From Streptomyces toxytricini (GTDB lineage Bacteria; Actinomycetota; Actinomycetes; Streptomycetales; Streptomycetaceae), in contig NZ_BMTY01000022.1 of assembly GCF_014649915.1 (NCBI RefSeq), positions 62,001 through 126,000 of the forward strand: a stretch of DNA of 64,000 nucleotides, written 5' to 3'. Each line of letters opens with the position of its first letter. Positions within the stretch are counted from its first letter, which is position 1. Positions 7,661-16,762 of the stretch are shown here, in pieces. The position numbers and the translations under genes are program-made. Below the pieces are notes generated by a model. That model was not told the origin of the DNA. It made no database searches and saw only the letters and a list, made by a program, of their open reading frames with translations.

Positions 7661-8842
7661 ATGAACCGACTGATCAGGGCGCCTCTCCAACCGCTCACCT
7701 ATTCGCGCTGGTTGCACCTGTGCGTGCCCATGCTGCTGGTGGCGCTGTGGGGGTTCATAGACCCACGGCACCTGTGGGTGCCCGCCCTGGTGATCGCGCC
7801 GCTCGGTCTGCTGCCTCGGGTGCGGATGGCCGAGGGCCTGCAGGCCCGCTTCCTCCTCACCCCCGACGAATGGAGCTCCGGCGAGGGCGCCATATCGGCG
7901 TCCTCGTCGAAGCGGTGGGGGGACCGGTGGCGGACGGTCCTGTGGCTGGAGGTGCGCATGCTGCTGGCGGCCGCGGCGATGTTCGCGACTGTCGTCCTCG
8001 CGATGGCCACCGTCGAACTGCTGGCCGTCGCCCTCGGCTTCCCCTTGGAGAACGCGGAGGTGCTGCCGGTGGTGCCGCCGCGCTGGCTGGCCGCAGTGCT
8101 CGTTCCGCTGCCCCCTCTGGCGCTGGTCACGGTGGTGCATCTGATGGGGGACCTGGTCACCCTTGTCGCGGTGCGGCTGCTGGGGCCGTCGACCGCGGAC
8201 CGGCTGTCCGTCCTGGAGGAGCGGACCGAGCAGTTGCTGGAGCGCACGCGGATCGCGCGGGAGCTGCACGACACGATCGGACACGCACTGACCGTGGCCG
8301 TGGTGCAGGCCGGCGCAGCGCGCGCTGCGGGTGATCCTGCGTTCACCAAGCGGGCGTTGGATGCCATCGAGGAGACGGGGCGCGCCGCCTTGGAAGACCT
8401 GGAGCGCGTGCTGGTGCTGCTGCGGCATGCGGGGCCCCGGCCGTCCCAGCGGCCGACCCTCGCGGACGCCGGCCGGCTGCTGGAGTCCACGCGGGCCTCG
8501 GGCGCGGAGGTGGACGCGGAACTGGACGGGTCGCTGGACTCGCTGCCGGGACCCGTTTCCCAGGAGGCGTACCGGATCCTGCAGGAGGCGCTCACGAACG
8601 TGCTGCGGCACTGCGGACCGGTCCCGGTGCGGGTCCGGGTGGACGTGACGAAGAAGGGACTGGAGTTGGAGGTGACCAATCCGCTGCCGGCGGACATGGA
8701 GGAGGCCGGCCCCGGCGGGAGCGGGAGCGGGCTGCGGGGCATACGGCAGCGGGCGGCCCTGCTCGGCGGGACCGCCGACACGGGTCCGCATGCAGGGCGG
8801 TGGAGGGTCAGGGCCCGGCTGCCGTTGAAGGGCATAGGCTGA
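7661..8842 (+). CDS. sensor histidine kinase, NarL-partner (HisKA_3) type
   Basis: This 393-residue kinase has an N-terminal membrane part with hydrophobic stretches near 18-36, 40-55, 104-130 and 145-170. The HisKA_3 dimerisation segment RIARELHDTIGHALTV follows, with the phosphoacceptor His at about residue 203. The ATPase domain has its N-box at EALTNVLRHC near 310 and a glycine-rich SGLRGIRQRAALLGG near 365. There is little extracellular sequence, so it probably senses the membrane itself or works with the exporter, as intramembrane-sensing kinases do. A CACGAT box six bases before the ATG suggests a leaderless transcript. The response regulator gene follows four bases after the stop. Confidence 0.93.
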   Translation: MNRLIRAPLQPLTYSRWLHLCVPMLLVALWGFIDPRHLWVPALVIAPLGLLPRVRMAEGLQARFLLTPDEWSSGEGAISASSSKRWGDRWRTVLWLEVRMLLAAAAMFATVVLAMATVELLAVALGFPLENAEVLPVVPPRWLAAVLVPLPPLALVTVVHLMGDLVTLVAVRLLGPSTADRLSVLEERTEQLLERTRIARELHDTIGHALTVAVVQAGAARAAGDPAFTKRALDAIEETGRAALEDLERVLVLLRHAGPRPSQRPTLADAGRLLESTRASGAEVDAELDGSLDSLPGPVSQEAYRILQEALTNVLRHCGPVPVRVRVDVTKKGLELEVTNPLPADMEEAGPGGSGSGLRGIRQRAALLGGTADTGPHAGRWRVRARLPLKGIG

Positions 8843-8846
8843 GCGG

Positions 8847-9497
8847 ATGTCTGTCACGGTTCTGCTCGTCGACGACGAGCCGCTGGTGCGTGCGGGTCTG
8901 CGCGCTGTACTGGACGCACAGCCCGACATCGAGGTGGTCGGGGAGGCCGCCGACGGGGCGGCCGTGATCCCGCTGGTGCGGAAGCTCCGGCCGGACGTGG
9001 TGGCGATGGACGTGCGGATGCCGCTGCTGGACGGCATCGAGGCGACCAAGGCGGTCCTGAAGAGCATCGACGAACCGCCGAAGATCCTGGTGGTGACGAC
9101 TTTCGAAAACGACGAGTACGTGTACCGGGCGCTGCGGGCGGGGGCCGACGGGTTCCTGCTGAAGCGGGCCCGGCCGTCCGAGATCGTGCACGCCGTGCGG
9201 CTGGTCGCGGAAGGGGAGACCCTCCTCTTCCCGGCGGCGGTGCGGTCGCTCGCCGCGGAGTACGGAACGAGTTCGGCGCGGGCCCGGCTGGAGCGGGCGG
9301 CGTTGACGGAGAGGGAGGAGGAAGTGCTGCGGCGGATGGCACGCGGGATGACGAACGCGGAGATCGCGGCCGAGATGTTCGTGGGGGCCGAGACCGTGAA
9401 GTCCCACGTGAGTGCGGTGCTCGCGAAGCTGGGTGCTCGGGACCGGACACAGGCGGTGATCGCGGCGTACGAGTCGGGGTTCGTAGCCCCGGCCTGA
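8847..9497 (+). CDS. NarL/LuxR-family response regulator
   Basis: This 216-residue regulator has a receiver domain with acidic residues LVDDE near position 8, the phosphoacceptor Asp55 in VAMDVRMP, and Lys near 107. A C-terminal LuxR helix-turn-helix follows at about 150-210 (LTEREEEVLRRMARGMTN, then GAETVKSHVSAVLAKL). It is the evident partner of the kinase encoded four bases upstream. The paired palindromes in the exporter/kinase spacer are plausible binding sites. Such actinobacterial modules typically switch on the adjacent ABC exporter in response to antimicrobials or membrane stress. Confidence 0.94.
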   Translation: MSVTVLLVDDEPLVRAGLRAVLDAQPDIEVVGEAADGAAVIPLVRKLRPDVVAMDVRMPLLDGIEATKAVLKSIDEPPKILVVTTFENDEYVYRALRAGADGFLLKRARPSEIVHAVRLVAEGETLLFPAAVRSLAAEYGTSSARARLERAALTEREEEVLRRMARGMTNAEIAAEMFVGAETVKSHVSAVLAKLGARDRTQAVIAAYESGFVAPA

Positions 9498-9606
9498 GAG
9501 GGCGCAGCCGCCGCCGCGGGGTGCGGCCAGGGGGGCGCTTCTCGCCGCCGCCGGGGGCGGGCAGTACGATCCGGCTGACAGGCTCGCCGGCTGGGAGGAA
9601 ACGACG

Positions 9607-10764
9607 TTGGGGCAGCTGACCGGCGGGGATCCCTCTCTGCTCCGGCGGATCAATTCGGCCGTGGTGCTGCGTGCGCTGCGGGCCGCCCAGTCGCCGACGC
9701 TCACCGACCTCACGCGGGTGACCGGGCTCTCCCGGCCGACCGTCGAGGGCGTCGTGGAGCAGCTGATGGGCACCGGGCTCGTCGTCGAGGCGGAGGCCGA
9801 GGAGGGTGCCAGGCGCCAGGGGCGGCCTGCCCGCCGCTTCCGGTTCCGGGCCGAGGCGGGACACCTGCTCGGCATCGAGATCGGCTCCCACCGGATCGCG
9901 GTCCTGCTGTCCGGGCTGGACGGCCGGGTCATCGGGGCCGGTACGAAGGACGTCGCCGAGACGGCGCCGGCGGACGAGCGGCTCGACAAGGTCCGTGCGG
10001 CGGTGGCCGATCTGCTGCGGCGGGCCGGGGTGCCCCGGGACTCTCTGCGGGCGGTCGGGGTCGGCAGTCCGGGGATCGTGGAGGCGGACGGCACGGTGCG
10101 TCTGGGCACGGCCCTGCCGGAGTGGACGGGGCTGCCGCTCGGCGAGCGGCTGCGGAGGTCGTTCCGCTGCCCGGTGCAGGTGGAGAACGACGCGAACGCG
10201 GCTGCGCTGGCCGAGCACTGGAAGGGGGCGGCGCAGGACACCGACGACATGGTGTTCGTGATGGCCGGTCTCAGCCCGGGTGCGGGCTCGCTGATCGGCG
10301 GCCGGCTGCACCGCGGGTACGGCGGGGCGGCCGGCGAGATCGGCGCGCTGCACCTGCTGGGCCGGGAGGTGACGCCCGAGAAGCTGCTCTCGACGACGGG
10401 CGAGCCGCTGCACCCCTTGGACGAGCAGGCGGTGGCCGAGGTGTTCGCCATGGCCCGGCGCGGGGACGAGCGGGCCGTGGCCGCGGTGGAGCGGTTCATC
10501 CAGCGGCTCGTGCACGATGTGGCTGCGCTGGTGCTGGCCATGGACCCCGAGCTGGTGGTCGTGGGTGGCTGGGCCGCCGGGCTGGACGGCGTCCTGGATC
10601 CGCTGCGGCGGGAGCTGGAGCGTTACTGCCTGCGTCCGCCGCGGGTGGCGCAGTCCCTGCTCGGCGAGGCCGCGGTGGCGACCGGCGCCCTGCGGCTGGC
10701 GCTGGACCAGGTCGAGGAGGAGCTGTTCGCCGTGGAGAAGTCGGTCACCTCCCGCCGCCGCTAG
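9607..10764 (+). CDS. ROK-family transcriptional regulator
   Basis: This 385-residue protein has an N-terminal winged helix at about 15-80 (LTDLTRVTGLSRPTVEGVVE) and a ROK sugar-kinase-like domain at about 85-375, with VENDANAAALAEHW near 195. The TTG start is supported by GGAGG eight bases upstream, and a TACGAT -10-like box lies at 9564-9569. Two things are unusual for ROK proteins. The zinc-binding cysteine motif is absent, and the usual E-I-G-H metal-site segment reads EIGALHLLG. It is therefore likely a sugar-responsive regulator without kinase activity. No obvious target gene is adjacent, since the next gene converges. Confidence 0.88.
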   Translation: MGQLTGGDPSLLRRINSAVVLRALRAAQSPTLTDLTRVTGLSRPTVEGVVEQLMGTGLVVEAEAEEGARRQGRPARRFRFRAEAGHLLGIEIGSHRIAVLLSGLDGRVIGAGTKDVAETAPADERLDKVRAAVADLLRRAGVPRDSLRAVGVGSPGIVEADGTVRLGTALPEWTGLPLGERLRRSFRCPVQVENDANAAALAEHWKGAAQDTDDMVFVMAGLSPGAGSLIGGRLHRGYGGAAGEIGALHLLGREVTPEKLLSTTGEPLHPLDEQAVAEVFAMARRGDERAVAAVERFIQRLVHDVAALVLAMDPELVVVGGWAAGLDGVLDPLRRELERYCLRPPRVAQSLLGEAAVATGALRLALDQVEEELFAVEKSVTSRRR

Positions 10765-11313
10765 GCCGCCCCGTTTGGGTCCTGCCGGTCAAGCCCGCGT
10801 CGTCCGGTGCGGTGCACCGCAAGACGGAGGGCTCTCCGCGTACTGGGGCACGCGGGCGCGGCGAAACGGCAAGGTGCGGTACCGGGCAGCGCAGGCATGA
10901 GAGCACCGCCCAGCGGAGCTGGGGGGAGCCCGAGGCGGAAGAGACGGCCTGCGCCCCGGGCGGGAGGCCGTGTCCCCGGCGTTCGCTCCCGGTCCGTCCT
11001 CGGTGGCGGTGACCCGCAGCGGCCCCGGGCGGGCGTCACTGCCTCCAGTCCGCCTCGGGGCCGCGCGCCCTCCCCCGGGCCCCGGGCGCGGCGCTGTCAC
11101 GGTTCTCCTCGGGGCCGCGTATCGGCTCCTCCTCCCGGCGCGGGGCGCGGAGCCGGCTCCCGGTCTCCGTCCTGGCCGCGCGGCCTTCCCAGCCCGGAGC
11201 GCGGAGCTGCCCCCAGTCATCCCGCCCAGCCGCGCCCGCTGCACGGCCCGGGCGTGGGGCAGCCCCCGGGCGGGTGGCTGACGGGGGCCGTGGACCGGGG
11301 TGGTCGTACGGGG
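10765..11313. other. 549-base stretch without a recognisable gene
   Basis: The space between the convergent ROK and GntR genes is extremely GC-rich. The open frames on both strands are low-complexity Arg/Pro/Gly/Ala with no ribosome binding sites or family resemblance. I see short inverted repeats such as CGGAG-GGCT-CTCCG but no clear terminator, RNA gene or mobile element. It may be a decayed gene or terminator-rich spacer. Confidence 0.5.
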
Positions 11314-12069
11314 TCAGGAAGCGGCGCGGTCCTCGTGCGCGATCTCGACGCCCGAGTCGCCGAAGGTGAGGCGGCAGGTGTCGGCGCGGTAGGTGGCGAC
11401 GGAGACGGCGGCCGTGCCGGAGGCCGTGAAGTAGCGGGTGGTGACCACCAGGACGGGGGCGCCGGGCAGGCGGTCCAGTTCCTTGGCGTCGTCGGCGCGC
11501 GCCGAGCCGAGCTCGACCGAGCGGTCCTGGCCGTCCAGGGTGAGCCGCTGGAGTTCCCGCAGGACGGCGCGGGCGCGGGCCGGTCCGGCCGGGGCATCGA
11601 TGGCGGCCAGGCCGGGCACGGAGCCGGTGGGGACGTACAGCAGTTCGGCGGCGACGGACTGGCCGTGCGTGACGCGGGTCCGCCGCACGGTGTGGACCGG
11701 CTGCTCGGCGGCGGTGCCGAGGAGGCCGACCACCGCGGCGGGCGGGAGTGCCTCGGCCGCGTCGACGGCCTGCCAGCCGTCGGCCTCCTCGCCGGGCCAG
11801 CCCTGGCGGGCTCCGCCGACGGCGACGCCGACCCGCGGCGGGGCGACGGTGGTGCCGACGCCGCGGCGGCGCTGGAGGCGGCCTTCGAGTTCGAGCTGCT
11901 CCAAGGCCTGGCGCAGGGTCGCGCGGGCCACGCCGAAGCGGGCGGCGAGCTCCCGCTCGTTCGGCAGGACCTCACCGACGGCGAAGTCGCGGTCGAGTGC
12001 CTCGCTCAGGACGGTCTTGAGGTGCCAGTACTTCGGCTCCGGCACCGTTTCCAGCTGCGTGGTCCCCAC
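11314..12069 (-). CDS. GntR/HutC-family transcriptional regulator
   Basis: This regulator is 251 residues from the GTG at 12069. It has an N-terminal GntR winged helix at about 10-75 (LPNERELAARFGVARATLRQ) and a C-terminal UTRA effector domain at about 95-245. The GTG at 12069 is preferred over the ATG at 12087 because AGGAGGAG lies five to six bases before it. Its upstream region holds a well-formed promoter with a palindrome on the -35 box, which strongly suggests autoregulation. HutC-type UTRA domains usually bind sugars, amino sugars or amino-acid derivatives. The palindrome resembles the TGGTCTAGACCA core bound by DasR, so an amino-sugar ligand is possible but unproven. Confidence 0.87.
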   Translation of the reverse strand: MGTTQLETVPEPKYWHLKTVLSEALDRDFAVGEVLPNERELAARFGVARATLRQALEQLELEGRLQRRRGVGTTVAPPRVGVAVGGARQGWPGEEADGWQAVDAAEALPPAAVVGLLGTAAEQPVHTVRRTRVTHGQSVAAELLYVPTGSVPGLAAIDAPAGPARARAVLRELQRLTLDGQDRSVELGSARADDAKELDRLPGAPVLVVTTRYFTASGTAAVSVATYRADTCRLTFGDSGVEIAHEDRAAS

Positions 12070-12158
12070 CCTGACTCCTCCTGCCATCGCTGCAATCGCC
12101 GTGTTCCAGCGGCAGTTCCGCGCCCTTGTTTATTAAAGGTTCTTGCACTATCCCTGCG

Positions 12159-12192
12159 ACCATAGGACGGTGCGGCACCTTGGTCAAGACCA
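12159..12192 (-). promoter_or_regulatory. GntR gene promoter with overlapping palindromic operator
   Basis: On the minus strand, TTGACC (12182-12187) and TATGGT (12159-12164) are separated by exactly 17 bases, an excellent housekeeping-sigma promoter. TGGTCTTGACCA (12181-12192) covers the -35 box with perfect five-base arms. It matches the DasR-type core TGGTCTAGACCA at all but one centre base. Expected transcription start is near 12152. Confidence 0.65.
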
Positions 12193-12372
12193 ATGGTCCC
12201 CCCTTTCCCGGGCAGACCGGGCATTCGCATCGCGCCGTTCATGCGATGTTCGTGCGCGCCCCGAGCCGCCCATGTGGACATCCGAGGCTCCCCCGCAGGC
12301 AGTCGGCCGCTCGCCCCGCCCCGCCGCGGGTCCGCCCCGACACGCCCGCACCGCAGGCTTGTAGTGACGCCC

Positions 12373-12403
12373 TACCGGGCGGTAATCATGACGTAGTCAT
12401 TAC
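12373..12403 (+). promoter_or_regulatory. two overlapping palindromes upstream of the alpha/beta hydrolase gene
   Basis: TACCGGGCGGTA (12373-12384) is a 12-base inverted repeat typical of TetR-family operators. It overlaps GTAAT and ATTAC arms (12382-12386 and 12399-12403) with a 12-base spacer. They lie 40-70 bases before the ATG at 12445. The rest of the 375-base gap between the two divergent genes shows nothing else I recognise. Confidence 0.4.
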
Positions 12404-12444
12404 TGACAGCCTGTCTCACACGCGTCTCCCCGACGAGGAGCAGC

Positions 12445-13296
12445 ATGACCGCCACGGTTTCCTTCCCGGTCGACACACCGCTGGGCCCCCGCACCGCCAC
12501 CGTCACGTACGAGCGCAAGGGCTCCGGCGAACCGCTCCTCCTCCTGCACGGCATAGGGCACCACCTGCAGGCCTGGGAGCCGGTGACCGACATCCTGGCC
12601 GCCGAGCACGACGTCATCGCGGTCGACCTCCCCGGCTTCGGGACCTCCGAGCCCCTGCCGGAAGGCGTCCCGTACGACCTGCCGACCGTCGCCGCCGCCC
12701 TCGGCTCGCTCTGCTCGGTGCTGGGCGCCGACCGCCCGCACGTCGTCGGCAACTCCCTCGGCGGGCTCCTCGCACTCGAGATGGGCCGCGACAGCCTGGC
12801 CCGCTCGGTGACGGCGCTCTCCCCGGCCGGCTTCTGGACCGAGGCCGAGCGCCGGTACGCCTTCGCCACCCTGCGGGCGATGCGGGTCGGCGCGATGGCC
12901 CTGCCGCTGTCGACGCTGGAGCGCCTCTCCCACAGCGCCGCCGGCCGGACCGCGCTCACCGGCACCATCTACGCCCGCCCCGCGCGCCGTTCGCCGGAGG
13001 CCGTGGTCGCCGAGACACTGGCCCTCCGGCAGGCCACCGGCTTCGAGGAGACCCTGGCGGCGGGCCGCTCGGTGCGCTTCACCGACGACGTCCCGGATGT
13101 TCCGGTCACCATCGCCTGGGGCTCGCGGGACCGGCTGCTCCTGCCCCGCCAGGGGGTACGGGCCAAGCACGTCGTCCGTGACGCCCGGCTGGTGCGGCTG
13201 CGCGGCTGCGGCCACGTCCCGATGAACGACGACCCCGCACTGGTCGCCCGAGTGGTTCTTGACACCGTACGGACCACCGGCCGCCCGACCCGCTGA
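12445..13296 (+). CDS. alpha/beta-fold hydrolase
   Basis: This 283-residue enzyme has the oxyanion segment LLLLHGIGHH near residue 33, the nucleophile elbow VVGNSLGGLLAL near 97 (Ser in GNSLGG), an acidic residue in WGSRDRLLLP near 232, and the catalytic His in GCGHVPMNDDP near 256. It has no signal peptide. The ATG is supported by GAGGAGC five bases upstream. Two candidate operators lie upstream, but no repressor gene is adjacent. Resemblance is to cytoplasmic carboxylesterase or epoxide-hydrolase-like enzymes; the substrate cannot be stated. Confidence 0.9.
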   Translation: MTATVSFPVDTPLGPRTATVTYERKGSGEPLLLLHGIGHHLQAWEPVTDILAAEHDVIAVDLPGFGTSEPLPEGVPYDLPTVAAALGSLCSVLGADRPHVVGNSLGGLLALEMGRDSLARSVTALSPAGFWTEAERRYAFATLRAMRVGAMALPLSTLERLSHSAAGRTALTGTIYARPARRSPEAVVAETLALRQATGFEETLAAGRSVRFTDDVPDVPVTIAWGSRDRLLLPRQGVRAKHVVRDARLVRLRGCGHVPMNDDPALVARVVLDTVRTTGRPTR

Positions 13297-13433
13297 AACG
13301 GGCACGGCGTGTAGCGGTCACGTCGAGATCCGTCGTCCCCCGAAAACAGGGCGAAATCGGCCAGATTGACACTTAACCAGCCGGACACAGACCGTTCGTG
13401 ATCACGCAACACCCCTCGGCCACAGTGGCGTGC

Positions 13434-14855
13434 ATGACTGAACAGCTCTCCGCCTCCGCCCGCCCCCACCACCACCGCCACCACTGGCGCCGCGACGTCA
13501 TCGAACTGGCCGCGCTCTTCTGCGCCGTCGCGGTCGCCGACGGCATCGCCAACCTCGTCGTGCACGGCCCGAGCGGCCCCACGCTGCTCGTCGCCTCGGC
13601 CGCGGCGCTCGTGCTGACGGCGGCGTTCCACACCTGGTGGGCGCGCCGCCACGGCCACGCCCCGCCGCCCGCGAGCACGGCGCCCTCCGATACGGGGGCC
13701 GCGGGGCCCCTTACCGAACCGGCCGCCGCGCCGGAGGCGCCCGCCGCGGGCGCGTCCGCCCTGTGGCGCATGCGGACGACCGTGCGCGACGAGCCCGGCA
13801 GTCTGGCCGCGCTGTGCACGGCGCTCGCGCGGGCCGGCGTGGACATCCTGACCCTGCAGACGCACCCGCTGCCCGAGGGCGGCACCGTCGACGAGTTCCT
13901 GCTGCGCGCACCCGGCGGACTGCCGTCCGCCGACCTCACCCGCGCCGCCGCGGATGCCGGCGGCCGGGACACCTGGATCGAGCGGGCCGACGCCCACGAC
14001 CTGGTCGACCCGCCGACCCGCCTGCTCGCCCTCGCCACCCGCACCGCACTGGACGCCGCCGAACTGCCGCTGTCGCTGCGCCGGCTGCTCGGCCGCTGCA
14101 CCATCCACTCCGTCCCCGCGACCACCCTGTCCGGGCGCCCCAACTCGGACGCCGACGTCCCGCCCGAGGGTGTCCTCGAGTCCACGGTCATGCGGCTGCG
14201 CGACCCCTCGGGAGGGGCCATCACCGTGGAGCGGCCCCATCTGCCCTTCACCCCGACCGAGTTCGCCCGCGCCCGCGCCCTCATCGAGCTCGACGCCCGG
14301 CTCGGCCCGCGCGTCCCGCGCAGCCAGGACGTCCTGACGCTGCCGGAGGGCAACGAGATCACCGTGCGCCGCGCCGACGGCTCCGACCTGGCCGCCGCCC
14401 GTGCCATGCACGACCGCTGCTCCGAGCGCACCCTCGGCCTGCGCTACCACGGGCCGGTCGCCGACGCCGACCGCTACCTCGACCACCTGCTCGGCCCGCG
14501 CTTCGGCCGCACCCTGGCCGCGACCACCGCTTCCGGCAGGCTCATCGCCCTCGGCCACCTGTTGTGGGACGGGGACGAGACCGAGGTCGCCCTGCTGATC
14601 GAGGACGAGTGGCAGCGCCGCGGAATCGGCTCCGAACTGCTGCGGCGGCTCGTCGCGATGGCCGTCGAGGCGGGGTGCGGCAGCGTCTACGCCGTCACCC
14701 AGGCCTCCAACACGGGCATGGTCGCGGCGATGCGCGGCCTCGGGCTGCCCCTCGATTACCAGGTCGAGGACGGCACCCTCGTGATCACCGCCCGCCTTGA
14801 GCCTGCCACCGCCGCGGCGACGACCCCGCAGGCGCAGCAGCGGTCCGCCGGCTGA
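13434..14855 (+). CDS. ACT-domain and GNAT acetyltransferase fusion
   Basis: This 473-residue protein starts with a His-rich, probably two-helix membrane hairpin at about 18-70. An ACT-like regulatory domain follows at about 112-180 (TTVRDEPGSLAALCTALARA), then a linker of about 120 residues. A C-terminal GNAT domain occupies about 300-455, with the acetyl-CoA loop EWQRRGIGSELLRRLV. ACT domains bind amino acids, so it may be an amino-acid-regulated protein acetyltransferase, an architecture known in actinobacteria. ATG 13434 is preferred; GTG 13398 adds 12 residues. A CACAGT box seven bases upstream and no Shine-Dalgarno suggest leaderless expression. Confidence 0.8.
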   Translation: MTEQLSASARPHHHRHHWRRDVIELAALFCAVAVADGIANLVVHGPSGPTLLVASAAALVLTAAFHTWWARRHGHAPPPASTAPSDTGAAGPLTEPAAAPEAPAAGASALWRMRTTVRDEPGSLAALCTALARAGVDILTLQTHPLPEGGTVDEFLLRAPGGLPSADLTRAAADAGGRDTWIERADAHDLVDPPTRLLALATRTALDAAELPLSLRRLLGRCTIHSVPATTLSGRPNSDADVPPEGVLESTVMRLRDPSGGAITVERPHLPFTPTEFARARALIELDARLGPRVPRSQDVLTLPEGNEITVRRADGSDLAAARAMHDRCSERTLGLRYHGPVADADRYLDHLLGPRFGRTLAATTASGRLIALGHLLWDGDETEVALLIEDEWQRRGIGSELLRRLVAMAVEAGCGSVYAVTQASNTGMVAAMRGLGLPLDYQVEDGTLVITARLEPATAAATTPQAQQRSAG

Positions 14856-15046
14856 CGGCCGCCGCCGGGCCGCCGCCCGCGGCCCGGCCGGCCCGCTGCC
14901 GGCCTCTGCGGCCGCCCGCCGCCGTGTCCGCAGGGGCAGCCCCGGCGGGCGATCCGGGCGCACGGCCGTGGCACAACGGGCCGGGGTCCGCAGGCCCACA
15001 GCGAACGCTGGTGACGGGGGGCCGCCCCCCGTACGAAGATGTCCGC

Positions 15047-16753
15047 ATGTCAGACACCCTCCGCAGCGACATCCCGTCCCGGCTGCCGCGCCAGGTCGCC
15101 GACGCCTACGTCGACGACCTCATCGCCCTCGACCCGATCACCGGCACCTACCTCGGTGTCGCGTCGAGCTCCCGCAGCCTCCCGGACTTCTCCCCGGCCG
15201 GCCGTGCAGCCGTCGCCGACCTGGCCCGCACCACCCTCGCCCGCCTCGACGCCGCCGAGCGGCTGCCCGGCGCGGACAGCGACGCCGAACGGCGCTGCGC
15301 CCGCCTGCTGCGGGAGCGCCTCACCGCCGAACTCGCCGTGTACGAGGCGGACGAGGACCTGCGCACGGTCAGCAACATCCACTCCCCCGCGCACGCCGTC
15401 CGGGAGGTCTTCACGCTGACCCCGGCGGACACGGAAGACGACTGGGCCGCCATCGCCGAGCGCCTGCGGGCGGTCCCCGCGGCCCTGGGCGGCTACCGCG
15501 AGTGCCTGCAGCTGGGCCTGGACCGCGGCCTGCACGCCGGCCCGCGCGCCACCGCCACGTTCATCGACCAGCTCGCCACCTGGGCCGGCCAGGACGAGGA
15601 CGGCACCACCGCCTTCTTCGACGAGTTCGCGGCCGGCGGTCCCGAGACCCTGCGCGCCGAGCTGGCGGAGGCGGCCTCCGTCGCGACGGCCGCCGTGGCC
15701 GGCCTGAAGGCGTGGATGGCACAGGTGTACGCCCCGGCGGTCGCGGGAGCGCCCGACGCGGTGGGCCGCGAGCGGTACGCCCGCTGGTCGCGCTACTACA
15801 ACGGCACGGACCTCGACCTGGACGAGGCGTACGCCTACGGCTGGTCGGAGTACCACCGCCTGCTCGCCGAGATGAAGACCGAGGCGGCCAGGATCCTGCC
15901 GGGCGCGGGCCCGTGGGAGGCACTGCGCCACCTGGACGAGCACGGCACCCACATCGACGGCGTCGAGGAGGTCCGGGCCTGGCTGCAGGGCCTCATGGAC
16001 GAGGCCGTCGAGAACCTGGACGGCACCCACTTCGAACTCGCCGAGCGGGTCAAGCGGGTCGAGTCGATGATCGCGCCTCCTGGCGGCGCGGCGGCCCCGT
16101 ACTACACCAACCCGTCCGAGGACTTTTCGCGTCCCGGCCGGACCTGGCTGCCGACGATGGGGCAGACCCGCTTCCCCGTGTACGACCTGGTCTCCACCTG
16201 GTACCACGAGGGGGTGCCTGGCCACCACCTGCAGCTGGCTCAGTGGACGCACGTCGCCGACCGGCTCTCCCGCTACCAGGCGAGCGTCGGCCTGGTCAGC
16301 GCCAACGTCGAGGGCTGGGCGCTGTACGCGGAGCGCCTGATGGACGAGCTGGGCTACTTCAAGGACGCCGAGCAGCGCCTGGGCTACCTGGACTGCCAGA
16401 TGATGCGCGCGGCGCGGGTCATCGTCGACATCGGCATGCACCTGGGCCTGGAGATCCCCGCCGACTCGCCGTTCCACCCGGGCGAGCGTTGGACGGTGGA
16501 GCTGGCGCAGGAGTTCTTCACGCTGCACAACAGCCGGCCGGCGGAGTTCATCGAGAGCGAGGTGACGCGCTACCTGTCGATGCCGGGGCAGGCGATCGGC
16601 TACAAGCTGGGCGAGCGCGCCTGGCTGCTGGGCCGGGACAACGCGCGCGCCGCGCACGGCGACTCCTTCGACCTGAAGGCGTGGCACATGGCGGCGCTGT
16701 CGCAGGGCTCGCTGGGCCTGGACGACCTGGTGGAGGAGCTGTCCCGCCTGTAG
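15047..16753 (+). CDS. DUF885-family putative metallopeptidase
   Basis: This 568-residue soluble protein belongs to the DUF885 family. The hallmark TWYHEGVPGHHLQL lies near residue 385 and has the His-Glu and His-His pairs thought to hold a metal. A later ANVEGWALYAERLMDELGY segment supplies the third acidic ligand region. Members are predicted zinc peptidases related to thermolysin-like folds, but their substrates are mostly unknown. The start at ATG 15047 was chosen because upstream in-frame sequence is low complexity; GAAGAT six bases upstream could be a -10 box for a leaderless mRNA. A hairpin terminator separates it from the convergent rhodanese gene. Confidence 0.87.
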   Translation: MSDTLRSDIPSRLPRQVADAYVDDLIALDPITGTYLGVASSSRSLPDFSPAGRAAVADLARTTLARLDAAERLPGADSDAERRCARLLRERLTAELAVYEADEDLRTVSNIHSPAHAVREVFTLTPADTEDDWAAIAERLRAVPAALGGYRECLQLGLDRGLHAGPRATATFIDQLATWAGQDEDGTTAFFDEFAAGGPETLRAELAEAASVATAAVAGLKAWMAQVYAPAVAGAPDAVGRERYARWSRYYNGTDLDLDEAYAYGWSEYHRLLAEMKTEAARILPGAGPWEALRHLDEHGTHIDGVEEVRAWLQGLMDEAVENLDGTHFELAERVKRVESMIAPPGGAAAPYYTNPSEDFSRPGRTWLPTMGQTRFPVYDLVSTWYHEGVPGHHLQLAQWTHVADRLSRYQASVGLVSANVEGWALYAERLMDELGYFKDAEQRLGYLDCQMMRAARVIVDIGMHLGLEIPADSPFHPGERWTVELAQEFFTLHNSRPAEFIESEVTRYLSMPGQAIGYKLGERAWLLGRDNARAAHGDSFDLKAWHMAALSQGSLGLDDLVEELSRL

Positions 16754-16762
16754 CGGCACCCG

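Noticed and set aside
8835..8840. TAGGCT as an internal promoter for the response regulator gene
   Set aside because: The spacing to the ATG would fit, but it lies in the kinase coding end with no -35 match, and the four-base gap argues for co-transcription.
10789..11244. 151-codon frame in the ROK-GntR gap
   Set aside because: Low-complexity Arg/Pro/Gly/Ala composition, no ribosome site, and no recognisable motif.
13366..13371. TTGACA as a -35 box for the ACT-GNAT gene
   Set aside because: No acceptable -10 hexamer lies 16-19 bases downstream, and the likely -10 (CACAGT at 13421) is much further away.
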